From: Verticillium longisporum
Taxonomy: Eukaryota; Ascomycota; Sordariomycetes; Glomerellales; Plectosphaerellaceae
Assembly: GCA_019188255.1 (NCBI GenBank)
Contig: JAETXT010000002.1
Coordinates: 4,774,001-4,838,000 of the forward strand
Direction of reading: 5' to 3'
Length of the DNA stretch: 64,000 bases
Each line of letters opens with the position of its first letter. The stretch's first letter is position 1. This document shows, one piece after another, positions 1-11,220 of the stretch. The notes below the pieces were generated by a model. The model was not told where the DNA came from. It made no database searches and saw only the letters and a program-made list of their open reading frames with translations. The position numbers and the translations under genes are program-made.

Positions 1-136
1 AGGCGGCGTTGGGGGCGTCCTCGCCGCCGGACTCATTGTTCAGGACATCGCGGGAGTGCTGCTTGCTCTCCTCGGAGGTGTTGGGGTTGTTGATGTTGGC
101 CTTGTGGCCTCCGGCAACCTGGGCATCGCTAGGCAT
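1..136 (-). CDS. con-6: Conidiation-specific protein 6 (CON-6), 5' part only
   Basis: The ATG is at 136-134 on the minus strand and the frame stays open to the window edge, giving the first 45 residues. The start MPSDAQVAGGHKANINNPN, followed by SEESKQHSR and LNNESG, is the repeat signature of the CON-6 family: small hydrophilic proteins that accumulate during conidiation in Neurospora and relatives. Their biochemical role is unknown. The 3' end lies outside the window, so the number of repeats and any intron cannot be judged. No broken frame is seen in the visible part. Family assignment is confident; the function is only as good as the family's, which is poor. Confidence 0.9.
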   Translation of the reverse strand, partial: MPSDAQVAGGHKANINNPNTSEESKQHSRDVLNNESGGEDAPNAA

Positions 137-2146
137 GTTGGTGGTGGTGGGGGGTTGGTCGAAGGGGAAAAGGGTGGTTTACTGATGTGGTGAGTTGTGG
201 ATTGATCGGTTGATGTTGCTGATGAAGCTGCTGTGATGAGGAGCATATGGACTGGTGGAGAGGAAGGTGAGCCCTTCTTATAGATGATTTGGAGGCTTGT
301 TGTACACTCGATGCCCAACAGCAACAGGCCGCTGCTGGACCAAACTGATTCCGTGTCTAACACCATGCAGTGTACCGTGAAAGCATGCCATCGAAGAGTG
401 AAGCCTGAAGGGCGGTGGTCTCCCAACGTCTGACACAGCTGCTCGTCCGGATCCATGCATCATCTCCTCATCTCGATCACCGATATACCAGCTTGATGTG
501 GCTTTCCACGTCATGACGTCTGGCACGTCTCAAAGGTTGGGCTCGGCCAGCACTTGCCATCATCATCACTACAAGCCATGCCGGCTGTTGTTTTGCAAGG
601 GAGCGTGAACAAGGTACATGCTCAGGGCAGCCAAACAATGCCTCTCGGCATCAGCAGCCCTAGGTAGATCTTGTTTGTAGCCGATCTCAGAAACTGGGTC
701 TAAGCCAGGCCGCGTTGAATGCAGTCGAGGTGGACTGTGAAAGCAGCATGTGAGAAGGCTGCCCAATGCCATCGAACCAAGCTACGGAGAGAAAGCTCCT
801 GTTGACATGGGGCTGAGACGGATAGCTGCGGCCGGAGGACTCCATTCTTTGCCTAGACCGCTAGACAGGTACGATGGTAAGGTTTGGGATCCGACATGGG
901 GTAGTGAAGAGGGGCAGTGATCGGCCTTATTCGAGAAATGGAAAAGAAACGAATGTAAGGCACGGCTCGCTGAATGCCATACCAACGTTAGTGACATGGG
1001 GAACTACCGATGGATGACGACTCCATCGCCCGCGCACCCTTCGCCCGATTCAAATTGCACAGGCTTTGGTGCAGGAATACATGCAATCCGTGAATATGGA
1101 GACAGACATCTGCTTCACGCACTATCAGTTGTCCTAGGCTGTTGAATGTTAAAGTGTCGAAATTGTGAACAGGAAGGCTTGAGGGAGGCATTCACAAGTG
1201 ATGATGTCATGGAAAAGGCGTTGACAGCTGGCAGTGTTTGCAAATTCGAGGACCGGAGTCCTGGAAGACTTGAGCAGCTGCCAATGTCAACCGTTAACAG
1301 GTTTCTCTCCATCAGTGACAGAAGTCAATGTGTGGTCGTAGTTGACGGCACGACCGTCTTTTCCCCGCGTGGAGTCATGTGTGTCAGTGGCTTTCTGCGG
1401 CGAATCGCCGTTTCCTGCACGCTGTCAGCTTACCCATGATCTTACGCATTGAAAGAAAATAGCGATTTTGGTTTGTGCGTCGCGGACCAAAGGCTCCTTC
1501 GCCTGGATGGTGCAACGCCGTTTTAGGAAGGCATGGTTTACCCTCTCTTCTTACCTACCTTACTGTAGGTAGGTAGACTAAGGAGGGAGGAAGTCATGCA
1601 TGGGCAGACTAGCAGTGTAATGCCTGCCGAGAGATATCTGTGCCGCACATTTGCAATGCGAATTATGTCAATGTAGCCTCGACTGACATCTGCTATCTCC
1701 CCATGGACTTTGTTGATGAAGCCATCGTGAAGGCTGTTACCAGAAATAGCACCTGACTAAAAAGGTGCCTTGACCTGGGAGATGCACATCGAGCACGAGA
1801 GCCCCACGAGCCAGGTGCATCGTACCCGCAGCCAATCACCGCCTGCACTGCGGCTGTTAGGGGAGGGCTAGCCGCGGAATGCGGCTGTGCTGAGGCTTGT
1901 CCCAATTCTGACCTCACCTCCATCGCGGCGTCCGAGAGGACCCATTGCAACTCGTCACGCGAAAGCAGGACAGTTCACACTAGCGATCCCTAAATCAGCC
2001 TCAGTTGAGCACCAGTCGGCGCGTTGGTGACCATTGATACCAATTGACGAACGCAGCTCACCGCAAGGACCTCTGTCATCCCTCCCGAGCCGCTCCGCTG
2101 CTGCCGCCGCCTCTCCCCGCCTCTCCGCGCCCAGCCGCTCGCTCTC
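137..2146. other. Intergenic, divergent promoters of con-6 and the TMEM234-like gene
   Basis: No ORF here has a recognisable domain or coding bias. The stretch holds the promoter of con-6 and the 5' region of the TMEM234-like gene. An imperfect palindrome of TACC/GGTA units lies at 1551-1577. Confidence 0.5.
1551..1577. repeat. TACC/GGTA palindromic repeat
   Basis: TTACCTACC is followed by a short spacer and GTAGGTAGGTAG, so the two arms are inverted copies of the same unit. The same family recurs in many other intergenic gaps of this window. Confidence 0.7.
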
Positions 2147-2768
2147 ATGGCATCCGAAGCAGCACCGCCGGCGGAAGACCGTCCTCCGGTCATCAACTAT
2201 GTGATCGGATTCCTCATGGTCGGCCTCGCCTGGGGCCTCACGACGCCCTTCATCCGCCGTGCCGCCAGGGACCACAACCCGCCTGCGCACCCGGTCCTCG
2301 ATACCGAGTCTGTCAAGTCGAGCTGGCTGAAGAGCAAGCTCTACGGGGCCTTTTTCGGCGTCATCGATTTGTTGAGAAACCCGCGCTATGCGGTGCCGCT
2401 GCTCATTAACCTTACGGGGAGCATCTGGTTCTTCCTTCTTATCGGACAGGCTGGTACGTTCTCCTCTTGACGCACACATTGCCATCCCTTCGCAAACGCT
2501 TTTGATCGGACATCGGAGGTTTTGAATAAAGCTGGACTGACCATGGAGTCCGCCTCGTACAGAGTTGAGCTTGACTGTTCCCATTGTGAACACGCTCGCC
2601 TTTCTGTTCACCGTCATCGGAGAATGGTGGGTCGAGAAGAAGGTCATCAGCAGAGGTAAGGCTCACCTGATCCTGCCGCTTTCTTTTTCTAACATGTCCC
2701 CAGACACCGCAATCGGCATGGTTCTGTCATTGGCCGGCATTGGGCTTTGTGTCCAAAGCAAGCTTTGA
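2147..2768 (+). CDS. TMEM234-like small membrane protein
   Basis: Three exons, 2147-2453, 2563-2655 and 2704-2768, give 154 residues with consistent phases; both introns are GT...AG (109 and 48 nt). Hydrophobic segments are visible near residues 17-32, 80-100, 105-120 and at the C-terminus. Motifs such as LINLTGS, ELSLTVPIVNTLAF and FTVIGEWW match the transmembrane protein 234 / UPF0546 family, related to small DMT-type transporters. The family is eukaryotic, about 130-160 residues long, and its substrate is unknown. The protein probably sits in an internal membrane (inference). It is convergent with the gene at 3248-4000. The fit of length, spliced frame and motifs makes the assignment solid. 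Confidence 0.85.
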
Positions 2769-3247
2769 TATGGGCGATCAACGCTTCATTCATACACGTT
2801 ATCAGTAGCCTGCGGAAATACCATGGAATCCATATCTGATAGCGAATAACTTGAAATTGTATGTTCTGGTGCCGTTTTGCGGCGCATGTCAAACTGCCGA
2901 CCGGTAAATATGTCCAAGAATAAGATGTGTACAGCGATCTGCGCCGGGCAGACTCATTGAAGTTGAGCCCTCCTTTCATTCCCTTCCGGCCAAACCCAAC
3001 CCCCTCTTTCCAAAAGGTTCCATGATGGAGAGCGCAGCCTGGCGCAAACCTGGTCCTCCACTGATGAATGTGAAATAATAGATGCTGGGTATCCTTGCGT
3101 GTGTCTTAGTCCCGGAACCTGTGTCGTCTCTTGCCTTTCTCATTAGAAATGATGAGCCCTGTAGGCTTCTCATCCGTCGTGAATCGTGACGGACATCTCA
3201 TGCGATTAAAGTTTACGTCGAAAAGGGTGAAGATGAAGAAAAGCCTA
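2769..3247. other. Convergent 3' intergenic region
   Basis: Lies between two convergent genes and should contain both 3' UTRs. No coding signal is seen. Confidence 0.5.
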
Positions 3248-4000
3248 TCATTGGCGTGCGCGTAGCCAGCGCTGCACACCACGTAAGCTGGGGTCTTCGG
3301 CCGTCCAGCGGCCCATCGCCTGGTCTGAAGCACGAAGCTCAGTGTAAATTGCCTCGTCTGTGATGGTCGCGAGCTCCTGGAGTTTCCCGTCAGCTGGCCC
3401 GTCCTCATTGATATTCGATGGCTTGCAACTCACTGCTCGGAGCTGCCTATCACAGGACCGCACCATGGACTGGTTCCCCGAGTGCGGTCTTCCGCCCTGT
3501 AGAATGCTGTTCCGATTGTCGACCCATCGCTGCGCAGCAGCTTGTCTGAGATAGATCTTCTGGCCCTCGTGGCGCCGGGCAAATGAGTCCAGGAGGATCC
3601 TATATCAGTCGGTCAGCATTGAAGGCCGGCCTTTTCGATGACGATCCCGTCGACGCACTGTTTTAATTCAGCCTTCTCCTGCTCCTCCTCACCCCCAGCG
3701 GCTTGAGGCACACTCGTGTCGGCGGCGCAATTAAGTATGTGCTGCCCATCAAGGGAGCACTGTCGCAGAGCGGCCCAGCCTTCGGCGTAATGGTCTTCCA
3801 TGTTTTCCGGCTCTGTCGGCGCAGCCGCGATATAGTACTGCAGAGTGCGGAAATCAGAGAGAACATCAGCGACACGGACCCGCCTGTACTCGTTCACTAA
3901 TAGGGGGAAGAGGTCAGTTTTGAGGGGGGACACTTGATTTCGCCCCCACGATGCGAGGTTTCGTTGTCGCCACCAGATCGATCCACTTACACCCGTCCAT
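3248..4000 (-). CDS. Unrecognised protein, three exons
   Basis: A three-exon model (4000-3991, 3932-3659, 3599-3248) gives 211 residues in a single consistent phase. The first exon is only 10 nt and is followed by a 58-nt intron with donor GTAAGT. The second intron (59 nt) starts GTGCGT and ends TATAG with a CTGAC branch-like site. The predicted protein is soluble: an N-terminal helical-looking segment (VNEYRRVRVADVLSDFR), an acidic middle (GGEEEQEKAELK) and a second helical segment (RRHEGQKIYLRQAAAQRW). I do not recognise the family. Splice sites joining three blocks in phase support a real gene, but the final 60 residues look less conserved-like and the 3' end may differ. No function is proposed. 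Confidence 0.55.
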
Positions 4001-4780
4001 TATGAAACGACTTTGGAAATAAGAGCGGCGTATCGAAGAATAAGAAAGAACTGGCGACGAAAGCGAACGTTGCCCCAGGTCTGTTCAATGTAGAAAGCAG
4101 ACAACAGCAATATATGGCGGTTAGAAATGGCGAACCCAAGCCAGGGAAGGGGGAAGGAAGATTGAGAATGAGAAATGGCGAGCGAGTGAGAGTGATGATT
4201 AGCATTGGCTGCACAGCATATCGGGACCAGGAACTGAAGCTCTATCGGCGATGGTGGCTGCTTTCCCTCAAATGACCGGATGCCAGCCGGGCTCCCGATG
4301 GCTTTTGTATGTGCTCGAAGGCCTCCGAAGTCAAGGACACTCGTCCTCGAGATCTAGGAAATGGACAGAAGTGCCGAACTCCCATAGCCGTCGGTTTGGT
4401 TGCCAGACTTTTGCTCGATGGGGCCAAAGGCTGACAAGGCCCGGAGCCCCATCTCCAAACGTGTGTCTAACTAAGGCAAGGGGTGGGGGAGGGCAGCATG
4501 GGCAAAGCAAGAAAGAAAAAGAGACACACAGAGAAAAGCCCCATAGGGATGCATGAGGCTGGCAGCGTTCACGCGACCAGTCAACGTCAACGACAAGTGA
4601 GAGATATCGTGAGAGGTCGAGCGCCTCGTGCAAGCTCAAAGCTAGCCTGCAACCTAGCCGCGCCGTGGCGTCCTGACGTCGTGACGTTCGAGCCGTAAGT
4701 GGCCTGGCGCCTCCCGGAGGCCTGGCGACGTGCATGGCTGGATGACAAGGGTCTCGTGGGTTTGGGGAGAGCGGCACATG

Positions 4781-4836
4781 GGATTGATGGGATGAATGGA
4801 TGGGATGAATGGAATGAATGAGATGATGGCATGGGT
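4781..4836. repeat. Degenerate GGATGAATG simple repeat
   Basis: Successive imperfect copies of GATGGGATGAATGGAATGAA are visible. Simple-sequence repeat with no coding role seen. Confidence 0.6.
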
Positions 4837-5001
4837 TCGCAAGGCTCCTTGCGTGGGACTGTATCAGCACAATAGCCAGGGCGTGCATGGCAGTATTGCT
4901 TTGTCGGGGTGATCTGCAGATTGCCATGACTTGGGTCAATTGGGAGAGATGTGACATGGCAGGCGGCTGTCGAGCACCTCATGCAGAGCAGAGGCCTGTA
5001 C

Positions 5002-5028
5002 GGTACCTACCTACCTAGGTAGGTAGGG
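5002..5028. repeat. TACC/GGTA palindromic repeat
   Basis: Positions 5006-5027 form a perfect palindrome of three CCTA units and their complement, centred on CCTAGG and preceded by GGTA. This is one of the longest copies in the window. Confidence 0.8.
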
Positions 5029-6464
5029 ACAGGGTGTGGGTGGGTGACTGACTGATTGACTGCCCGGTGTGGAGGAGGTAGAGGTGGCAGCAGCGGGTTG
5101 GAAGGGGCCTTCCGAAGCGAAACATTTGCTCGTCGAATTGGGAAAGCGGTGCCCTCTTCAGCTTCCCCCAGCACTGGCCCAGTAGCCCGATCCGGTAGGG
5201 GGCTGAAGCCTTGCATTACAGCGGGGGCCCGAGGGGGCATAGGGGAGATGCAGAGGGCAGACACCGCCACGAGGCCAATCGACGCTCTGCTTCACTACAG
5301 TCTTGTCTCCCGACGACCTGGTCCAGCTGAGAAATGGTATTTTCGCTCGACTCACCTGCATTAGTCTCAACCAAAGGACGTCAGTCGCCTTGTCAGTTGC
5401 TCTCCAACGTGGCATCCATCACGGTTGAGTGGTCCCATCGTGTCTCGGGCTCGATGCAGATGGCCCCTCGCTGGCACATTATCAACTCCGATGCCGTGGG
5501 TGATCGGACGTGCCACCCCACGTTTAATCTGCTCGCGACTCCTCCCCTCGACCCAATGGCCGTCACCTTCAACCCATGAGCAGACTTCTTGACGGATTGC
5601 CTTCTGCACGCACGTTCCACGAGGGAGGCTTGCACGAGGCGTACTGGCTAGCAATTCGTCACCAACCGTTGAGCCATCTCAGACAAACCTTCCTCTCTCT
5701 CCGGCGTGATCCTCCTCTGCCCCTTCACCCCCTACCACACACCCTTTTTGATGTACTCAACGGTTGAGGCGCTATCCGCCATCGAACCAGTTCGTTTGTT
5801 GTCTCGCGGCGGGAGGGCGCCGGCTCATTCGACTGGCCGCCCTACGGGTGCCAGACAGCAGTCTGTCTGCTCATCACACCCTCTCGCTGTCGTGCCCTTC
5901 AGCCTCCCAGCCACCACACAAGCAGCTTAAAGTGTGGTGCTACCATTCTGTGTCTTGCCCCCCTTTCCCCGGCGATTGTATCTCCCGAACCTCGCCGCCA
6001 ACTTTAAAAATCGACGTAGTATGGTGTCAGAACGTATGGGAAGGCTTTCTTACGCTGCCAGCTGCCCGAATGGGGGTATGTGCTTGCATCCCCCGCAACC
6101 CCCTCCCCCCCATTCAGCCTTCAGCTTGCAGCTCAGCAACCACTACTGGATCATGTCAGGTCCAAGTCATCATGTCATCACTAAGCAATGAATCGGCATA
6201 TCGAGGATCTTGACTTCTATAACGCCTGTCAGACAACTAGTAGTACAACATGCTGCGACGCTTTCAGGTCGTCACAGCCGCCAGGCGTGATGTGGTCCTG
6301 GGTGGAGTCTCTGTGTGGGCGTGCTGCGCTGGGTCGTTGCTTGTTGCTCACGTCGTGTCCATCAAACCAGTCCATCCCCCCAATCTGTCCGCTTTCTCAG
6401 CGGCAAACCCGGGCGCGCGCCTCATAAAATCTCAGCTCTCTCATGACCGACTCGTGTGGCGATA

Positions 6465-7580
6465 TCAGTCCTTCTCAGCAATCGCCTGTAGACGCTCGTC
6501 GATCTCGTCCTCGGTCAGGGTCCTAAACGCGGTACTCGTGCCCTCCTTGCCATCTGCACGGGGTCCGCCCACAATGCCAATCTCGATCTCGCCCTTCTTG
6601 AAATCCATGCTCAGAATCGTGCTGAGAGTGGTGATCGCGAGCTCAACAACCTCGGTCCAGTCACCCTCGGCATGCTCCTTGTTGCGCAGCTTCTTCTCAA
6701 GATGGTTCAGCGCCTCCTGCTGCTTGGGGCCCGCGGCGGTGCCCTTGTAGCCAACGTAGTATCCGGCGGGGTCGGTCTTGAACAGCTGAGGTCCGAGTTC
6801 AGAGTCGACAGAAATGAGCGTCGTTGCAACGCCGTATGGTCGCATGTATGCCTACAAGCCGTCAGCTTCATGCACGCATGCTGGATATTCATATCATCAT
6901 CGGCTTACGCGCTGAGTATAGACCTGGCTGATGTTGGCCAGACGCTTGGCCAGGGCATCGCAAGGCATCTCGTAACCGTACTTGTACCGAAACTCGGCGG
7001 CTTCGGACTGCGCGCGCTGAGAGAATGCGCGAGCGTCGGCGATGGACCCAGTCATCACGCAGCCAACGGAAGGAGAGAGCTGGAAGATGTGCGAGACGGA
7101 GGAAGGGTCGATCAGCTTATCCTGTGGATGGGGTCAGCTCTTTCATCCGGTTCCTCATGTGTGAGCATGGCCATCTTGACGTACGGGCACCTTCTTCTGG
7201 GACAGGACCACGGCACAGTCCTTGCCCCTGACACCTATGGACATGATGTTCGCAGCTGTGATGGCCTTGAAGGCATATTCTAATCGAATCAGACAGTCAG
7301 CGGAGGCATCGAAGAGTGGCGAGCACATCGGGGCTGCTGTTCTCCGCTTCATATCCCGACAACAGTATGGCGGAGCCACGGCACTTGTCGGTTCTCGTAA
7401 GAGTTCGAGAGAGGACTATAGCATACCAACTTGGTACAATCTTCCCTGTTCGGAGAAGATCGTGATGTGTCGGTCGTATGCTGAGCCGCCTAAAGGAGGG
7501 GGGTGTCAGTCAGTTGCATGCCGAGGGTTAGGGAGCTGAGGGTTGCTCCCCCAGTCCATTGTCCAGTACACACCCGACAT
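6465..7580 (-). CDS. SCL1: 20S proteasome subunit alpha 1 (PSMA6/Scl1)
   Basis: Five exons (7580-7574, 7489-7427, 7279-7185, 7121-6909, 6851-6465) give 254 residues, the usual length, with consistent phases. The first coding exon is only 7 nt (ATG TCG G). The N-terminal alpha-subunit signature [19 protein letters not shown] spans residues 7-25 and gates the 20S core. The body matches alpha1/Scl1 rather than other alpha subunits: [39 protein letters not shown] and [15 protein letters not shown]. The C-terminus is IAEKD before TGA. The product forms the outer ring of the 20S core in nucleus and cytosol. The gene is divergent from the WKF-domain gene with about 700 bp between start codons. No frame damage is seen. 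Confidence 0.97.
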
Positions 7581-8276
7581 CTTGACTGTTTCGAGGCAGC
7601 TGTGGTCTTTTTTTGTAGAATGGCGATGTTGAAGAGTCGAGAACTCGGTATGCGTGTGGTCCCTTGGGGGTTTGTGGCGACGATGCTGGCTGGCAGGCGG
7701 AAGGCTGACGTTGAGCTAGATGGAGCTGGCCCTGGTATCGACGCGTTTGCAGGAGCTTGCCTAGAGAGCACACCTCAGCTCGAAGGGACCCACCCTGCTG
7801 CTGTGACGGTAATGACTAAGGGAAGGCTGGCCAAAACGTTCATGCCTCAGGCTTTCCCCAAATCGATGTATTAGGTCATCTGTCCTCCAGACGGGAAACA
7901 GCGGGTCTCCTCCGAGTGGAGCTTTTTGGGCAGCGGGGACAAACACGCCGACTTCCGTCTCTTTCTCAGAGGGGAGAAGAAAAAATATCGGGCAGCATCA
8001 GCAAGCGGTTTGCACCCAATGACAACAGTCGGCATATCGTGCCACGACTGCATTCCAACCTGAGTGGCTAGCCAGCAGCCAAAGCATCGAAGCGGACCCA
8101 TCCGTCAATCTCTTCTTAGACAGACTCGCATACCACTGCGCCCACCGGTCGGTCGAGAAAGGAACACGCCCAAGTTGACAAGACAACGAGAGAAACGAAG
8201 TGTGTCTTGCTGCTGTTTCTCCCCTTCCTATACCTCCCCTCCGCCTCTCCCAGAATTCCTCCTTTGTGCGCCCACC
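7581..8276. other. Divergent promoter region, proteasome alpha1 / WKF gene
   Basis: Roughly 700 bp between two start codons on opposite strands. A pyrimidine-rich stretch precedes the WKF-gene ATG (8216-8270). I could not recognise a proteasome-control element with confidence. Confidence 0.5.
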
Positions 8277-9577
8277 ATGTCGTCTTCCAGCCAGAGCGCG
8301 CCAGCGCAGCGAGTCCCAGCCTGGAAAAGATTGGGCCTCAAGCTTAAGCAGCAACCTGCAGCGGAGGCCGGTGGTTCGCCTGCAGCATCCGGGTCGTCGA
8401 CGCCCAACGGGGCCGGAAAGCAGGATCTGGGCGTCAATGCCGCCGCTCCCAAAAGAAAACGACCGGAACACTCCACCCCCTGACGTCTGCCTCCCCGTTG
8501 AAGAAGGCCCGCACACACGACACTGCCCCGGTTGCTACTCCTGCCCTGAGAAAACAAAAATCCGTCACCTTTACCGACGACACCAAGAACCCTGCACCAG
8601 TCATCGCAGCTGAACGAAACGGCGTCGCTACTCCCGCAAAGAAGCCAAAGGGACCCAAGGGACCCAGCAAGAAACCCAAAAACGACCAGCCCACCGCCGA
8701 CATCCAGCCCGCCCTCGAGTACCTGAGGACGTGGAAGACAAGCCGTGACAGCTGGAAGTTCAACAAGAACCACCAAACCACCCTCATCAAGCGCCTCTTC
8801 GACGCCAATGCCATCCCTTCAGCCGATATTGAAGCCTTCTACGACTACATACAAGACCTGAAGGGCTTCACGCGAAAGCGCTTCTGCGAGACGGCTTCTG
8901 ACGTCACAACCCAAGATTCGACAAACGGCAAGGCGGGGTTCCCCCAGGGCACCATGGAGGTCCAGGCCAAGCAGGCCGAGTACGATGCCATCATTGCCGG
9001 CATCTTGAAGCTGGGCCTTGGCGCGGGAAGCAAGAGGAAATGCTTCGACGAGGTCAGCTTCGTTGACCAGGCCACCGACGCTGCCATCACCCAGCGTGTC
9101 ATCAAGCGTATGCGTGCCGAGATTGTGCTCGACGAGCTCTCCGACAGTGATGAGAGCACCAACAGTGACGCCTTGACAGCCACGACTGACGCTGCCGAGT
9201 CGGCCTCCTCAGCCCCCGAGCCGGTGCCGGCGCTCGAGGACGACGATTCTGACGACGAGGAAGAAGAAGAGACCAAGGCAGTGGCCAAGGAGCTCAGCAC
9301 GCAGGCGCGACCGCGGCGTCGCAAAATGCGCACGACGGCCGACGACTCTAGCTCTGACGAGTCTTCGGACTCGGACAGCGACTCGGATGCGAGCAGCGGC
9401 ACCGACGGCGACGAAGACTCTGATGACGAGGACGAGACACCTGCTGCGGATGACGACGATGATACCTCGAGCAGCGACTCGTCAGATTCATCCGACTCGG
9501 AGAGTGATGAGTCGGATGACGCTTCCGAAGACGAGGACGAGGCCCCAGCCAAGACGGCGCCCGCTAAGCGGAAGTAA
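8277..9577 (+). CDS. WKF-domain nucleolar protein (C7orf50 family), frame break at a C-run
   Basis: The ATG at 8277 opens MSSSSQSAPAQRVPAWKRLG. The frame stops after PKRKRPEHSTP and continues one frame over as SASPLKKARTHD. The break lies in the run of five Cs at 8476-8480; six Cs would give 433 residues ending at TAA 9577. Around residues 147-165 is the WKF motif (LEYLRTWKTSRDSWKFNKNH) of the family containing human C7orf50, thought to act in ribosome biogenesis. From about residue 285 to the end is a very acidic Ser/Asp/Glu tract ending in a basic KRK, typical of nucleolar chaperone-like tails. The N-terminal part has basic clusters consistent with nuclear import. Domain identity is good; the frameshift is judged an assembly error. 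Confidence 0.82.
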
Positions 9578-9795
9578 GAAGGAAAAACAAATACGGAGAC
9601 GGACATATATCATGACAAAGAGGCCCAGGATGAATGCCCATGTACCAGAAACCTGCCGTGTGGTGACGAGGAACACCGTCCGGCGGGGAGAATAGACTAG
9701 ACTATGATTAGACGCCCTATCGGCGAGATGCTTCTAGCAATGGATGGATACCCCAACGGCAGGCTCGCCATGGCAAATTTGTGAAACCGTGTCAC

Positions 9796-10753
9796 CTACG
9801 CCGAGGCAGACAGCTTCGTGAAACCCTGCTCCGGGGCTGCAACCAGTTCCTCTCATCGTAGTCCGGGCCGCCCTGCTCGATGATGTGGAACGTGTAGATG
9901 ATCCGCCCCTTCTGGCTCGTGTTCCGCTCGCTCTTGTGCAGCAGGTTGCCGTGGATCAGTACGAGATCGCCCGCCTTGACCTCTCCGGGGACATACTCCC
10001 CGTGCTGGTCCTTCTTCTCGACGAAGTCCGAACCAGGCGGGAAGACGGGCCCCTTGTTCGCGACCATTTCGGTGCCCACGTCTTTACCGCCCACCTTCTT
10101 CCGCACAAGCCTCTCTTTTACGGGCGCCCACTTGTGCGACCCAGGCAGGAAGCTCAAGCAGCCGTTCTCCAGCGTCGCGTCCTCGAGGGCGTACCAGAAG
10201 CCGACGGCAGAAGGGGGTCTGTGTACAAGAAGGTTGAGTCCTGGTGCGGCGGCACGGCGCCTCCAATCTCGGGCTGCTTGCAGATGACCATGCTCTGCAG
10301 GCACCTGGGGTCTTGGAAGCCGAGAGAGCGTGCCACGGCCCCGGGGTCGACAGGCTGGCCCGCACCAGGAGCGGGAGATGAGATGGCGCGGAAGGGTGGC
10401 GAGAGTTCGTGCAGATAGTGGCCGATTTTGTTGACAGCGCGAGCTTTGGGCTTGGTGAGCTTTCCGTCGGGCCCGAAGGCGTCTTCCTCGAAGAAGAAGC
10501 GCACCTTATCGCCCGAGGAGAGAAAGTAGTCGTCGCCAACATGATCAGCACCTTCCTGGCCAGTCGAGAAACGAGTCATGGGGTGGTCTTCAAGAGAGAA
10601 GTTCTCGAGCAGACTGTGTGTCTCCTCGAGGCAGGCGGCGACAGTGGAGGGGTCCAAGGCCTGAGGGAGGATGAGGAAGCCATCACGATGAAACTGGTCG
10701 AGCTGAGCCGGGGTGAGACCACCGGGAACATTGGTGGCATCTTCTGTAGCCAT
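9796..10753 (-). CDS. Phytanoyl-CoA dioxygenase (PhyH) family protein, two frame breaks at C-runs
   Basis: The ATG at 10753-10751 starts MATEDATNVPGGLTPAQLDQ. The Fe(II) ligands of the PhyH fold are visible as the His and Asp of PPHQDSTFLYTD and a distal His in LIHGNLLHKSERNTS; the Arg of SERN would hold 2-oxoglutarate. The frame shifts after the first motif at a G-run on the plus strand (10213-10217) and again near the end at 9833-9836. Each is corrected by one extra sense-strand C and gives a 319-residue protein ending ...GFTKLSASA at TAG 9798-9796. Without the second correction the tail would be basic and unlike the family. Resembles PHYHD1-type proteins; the substrate cannot be deduced. 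Probably cytosolic, no targeting signal seen. Confidence 0.85.
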
Positions 10754-11220
10754 GGCGAAGATGCAATGATTCGTTATGCAGAGGAGGCGTGGGTTTCAAC
10801 AAAAGTGCGTACGCAGGTGGAAGTCGATTTCGCCTCAAGCGACGTGGATGTGGTGAGGGTGTTGGGGAGGGGCCTCGGCTGCCCCGCACTGTCAGATAAT
10901 AATCATCCCTCCTTCCCTTATCGACCAATCCAAGGTTACACACACACGACATCACAATGCGAAAGCTGATGCTGCATGCCTCTTGCAACGCGAGAACGTA
11001 GAGAAAGTTGACACTATATCCGAATGCTCACGAGATGCCAGCCGAATCGCCTTCTACGAGACTCGCAGACCAAAGTATGCCGTTTTGAATACGCCAAGAC
11101 GTGAACGGCTGGCATCCAACCCCCCCTAATGCAGAAACGACAAAATCCAACGCCCAGATACGTCGTGTATTTACAGTCGAATGGAGAAACCAAACAAGGT
11201 ACCATCCTCATCATCATTGC
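10754..11220. other. Intergenic, PhyH promoter and tetraspan 3' region
   Basis: Between the start of the PhyH-family gene and the end of the tetraspan gene, both on the minus strand. No coding signal. Confidence 0.5.

Larger units (their letters stand above)
4001..6464. other. Long intergenic region
   Basis: About 2.5 kb upstream of the unknown gene and downstream of the proteasome gene. No ORF shows recognisable domains; the longest (4331-4957, minus) is low-complexity His/Ser/Pro translation of a degenerate GGGATGAATGG repeat at about 4781-4836. A perfect 22-nt palindrome lies at 5006-5027. Confidence 0.5.

Noticed and set aside
4331..4957. 208-codon minus ORF in the 4.0-6.4 kb gap
   Set aside because: Translation of a simple GGATGAATG repeat; no domain or splice support.
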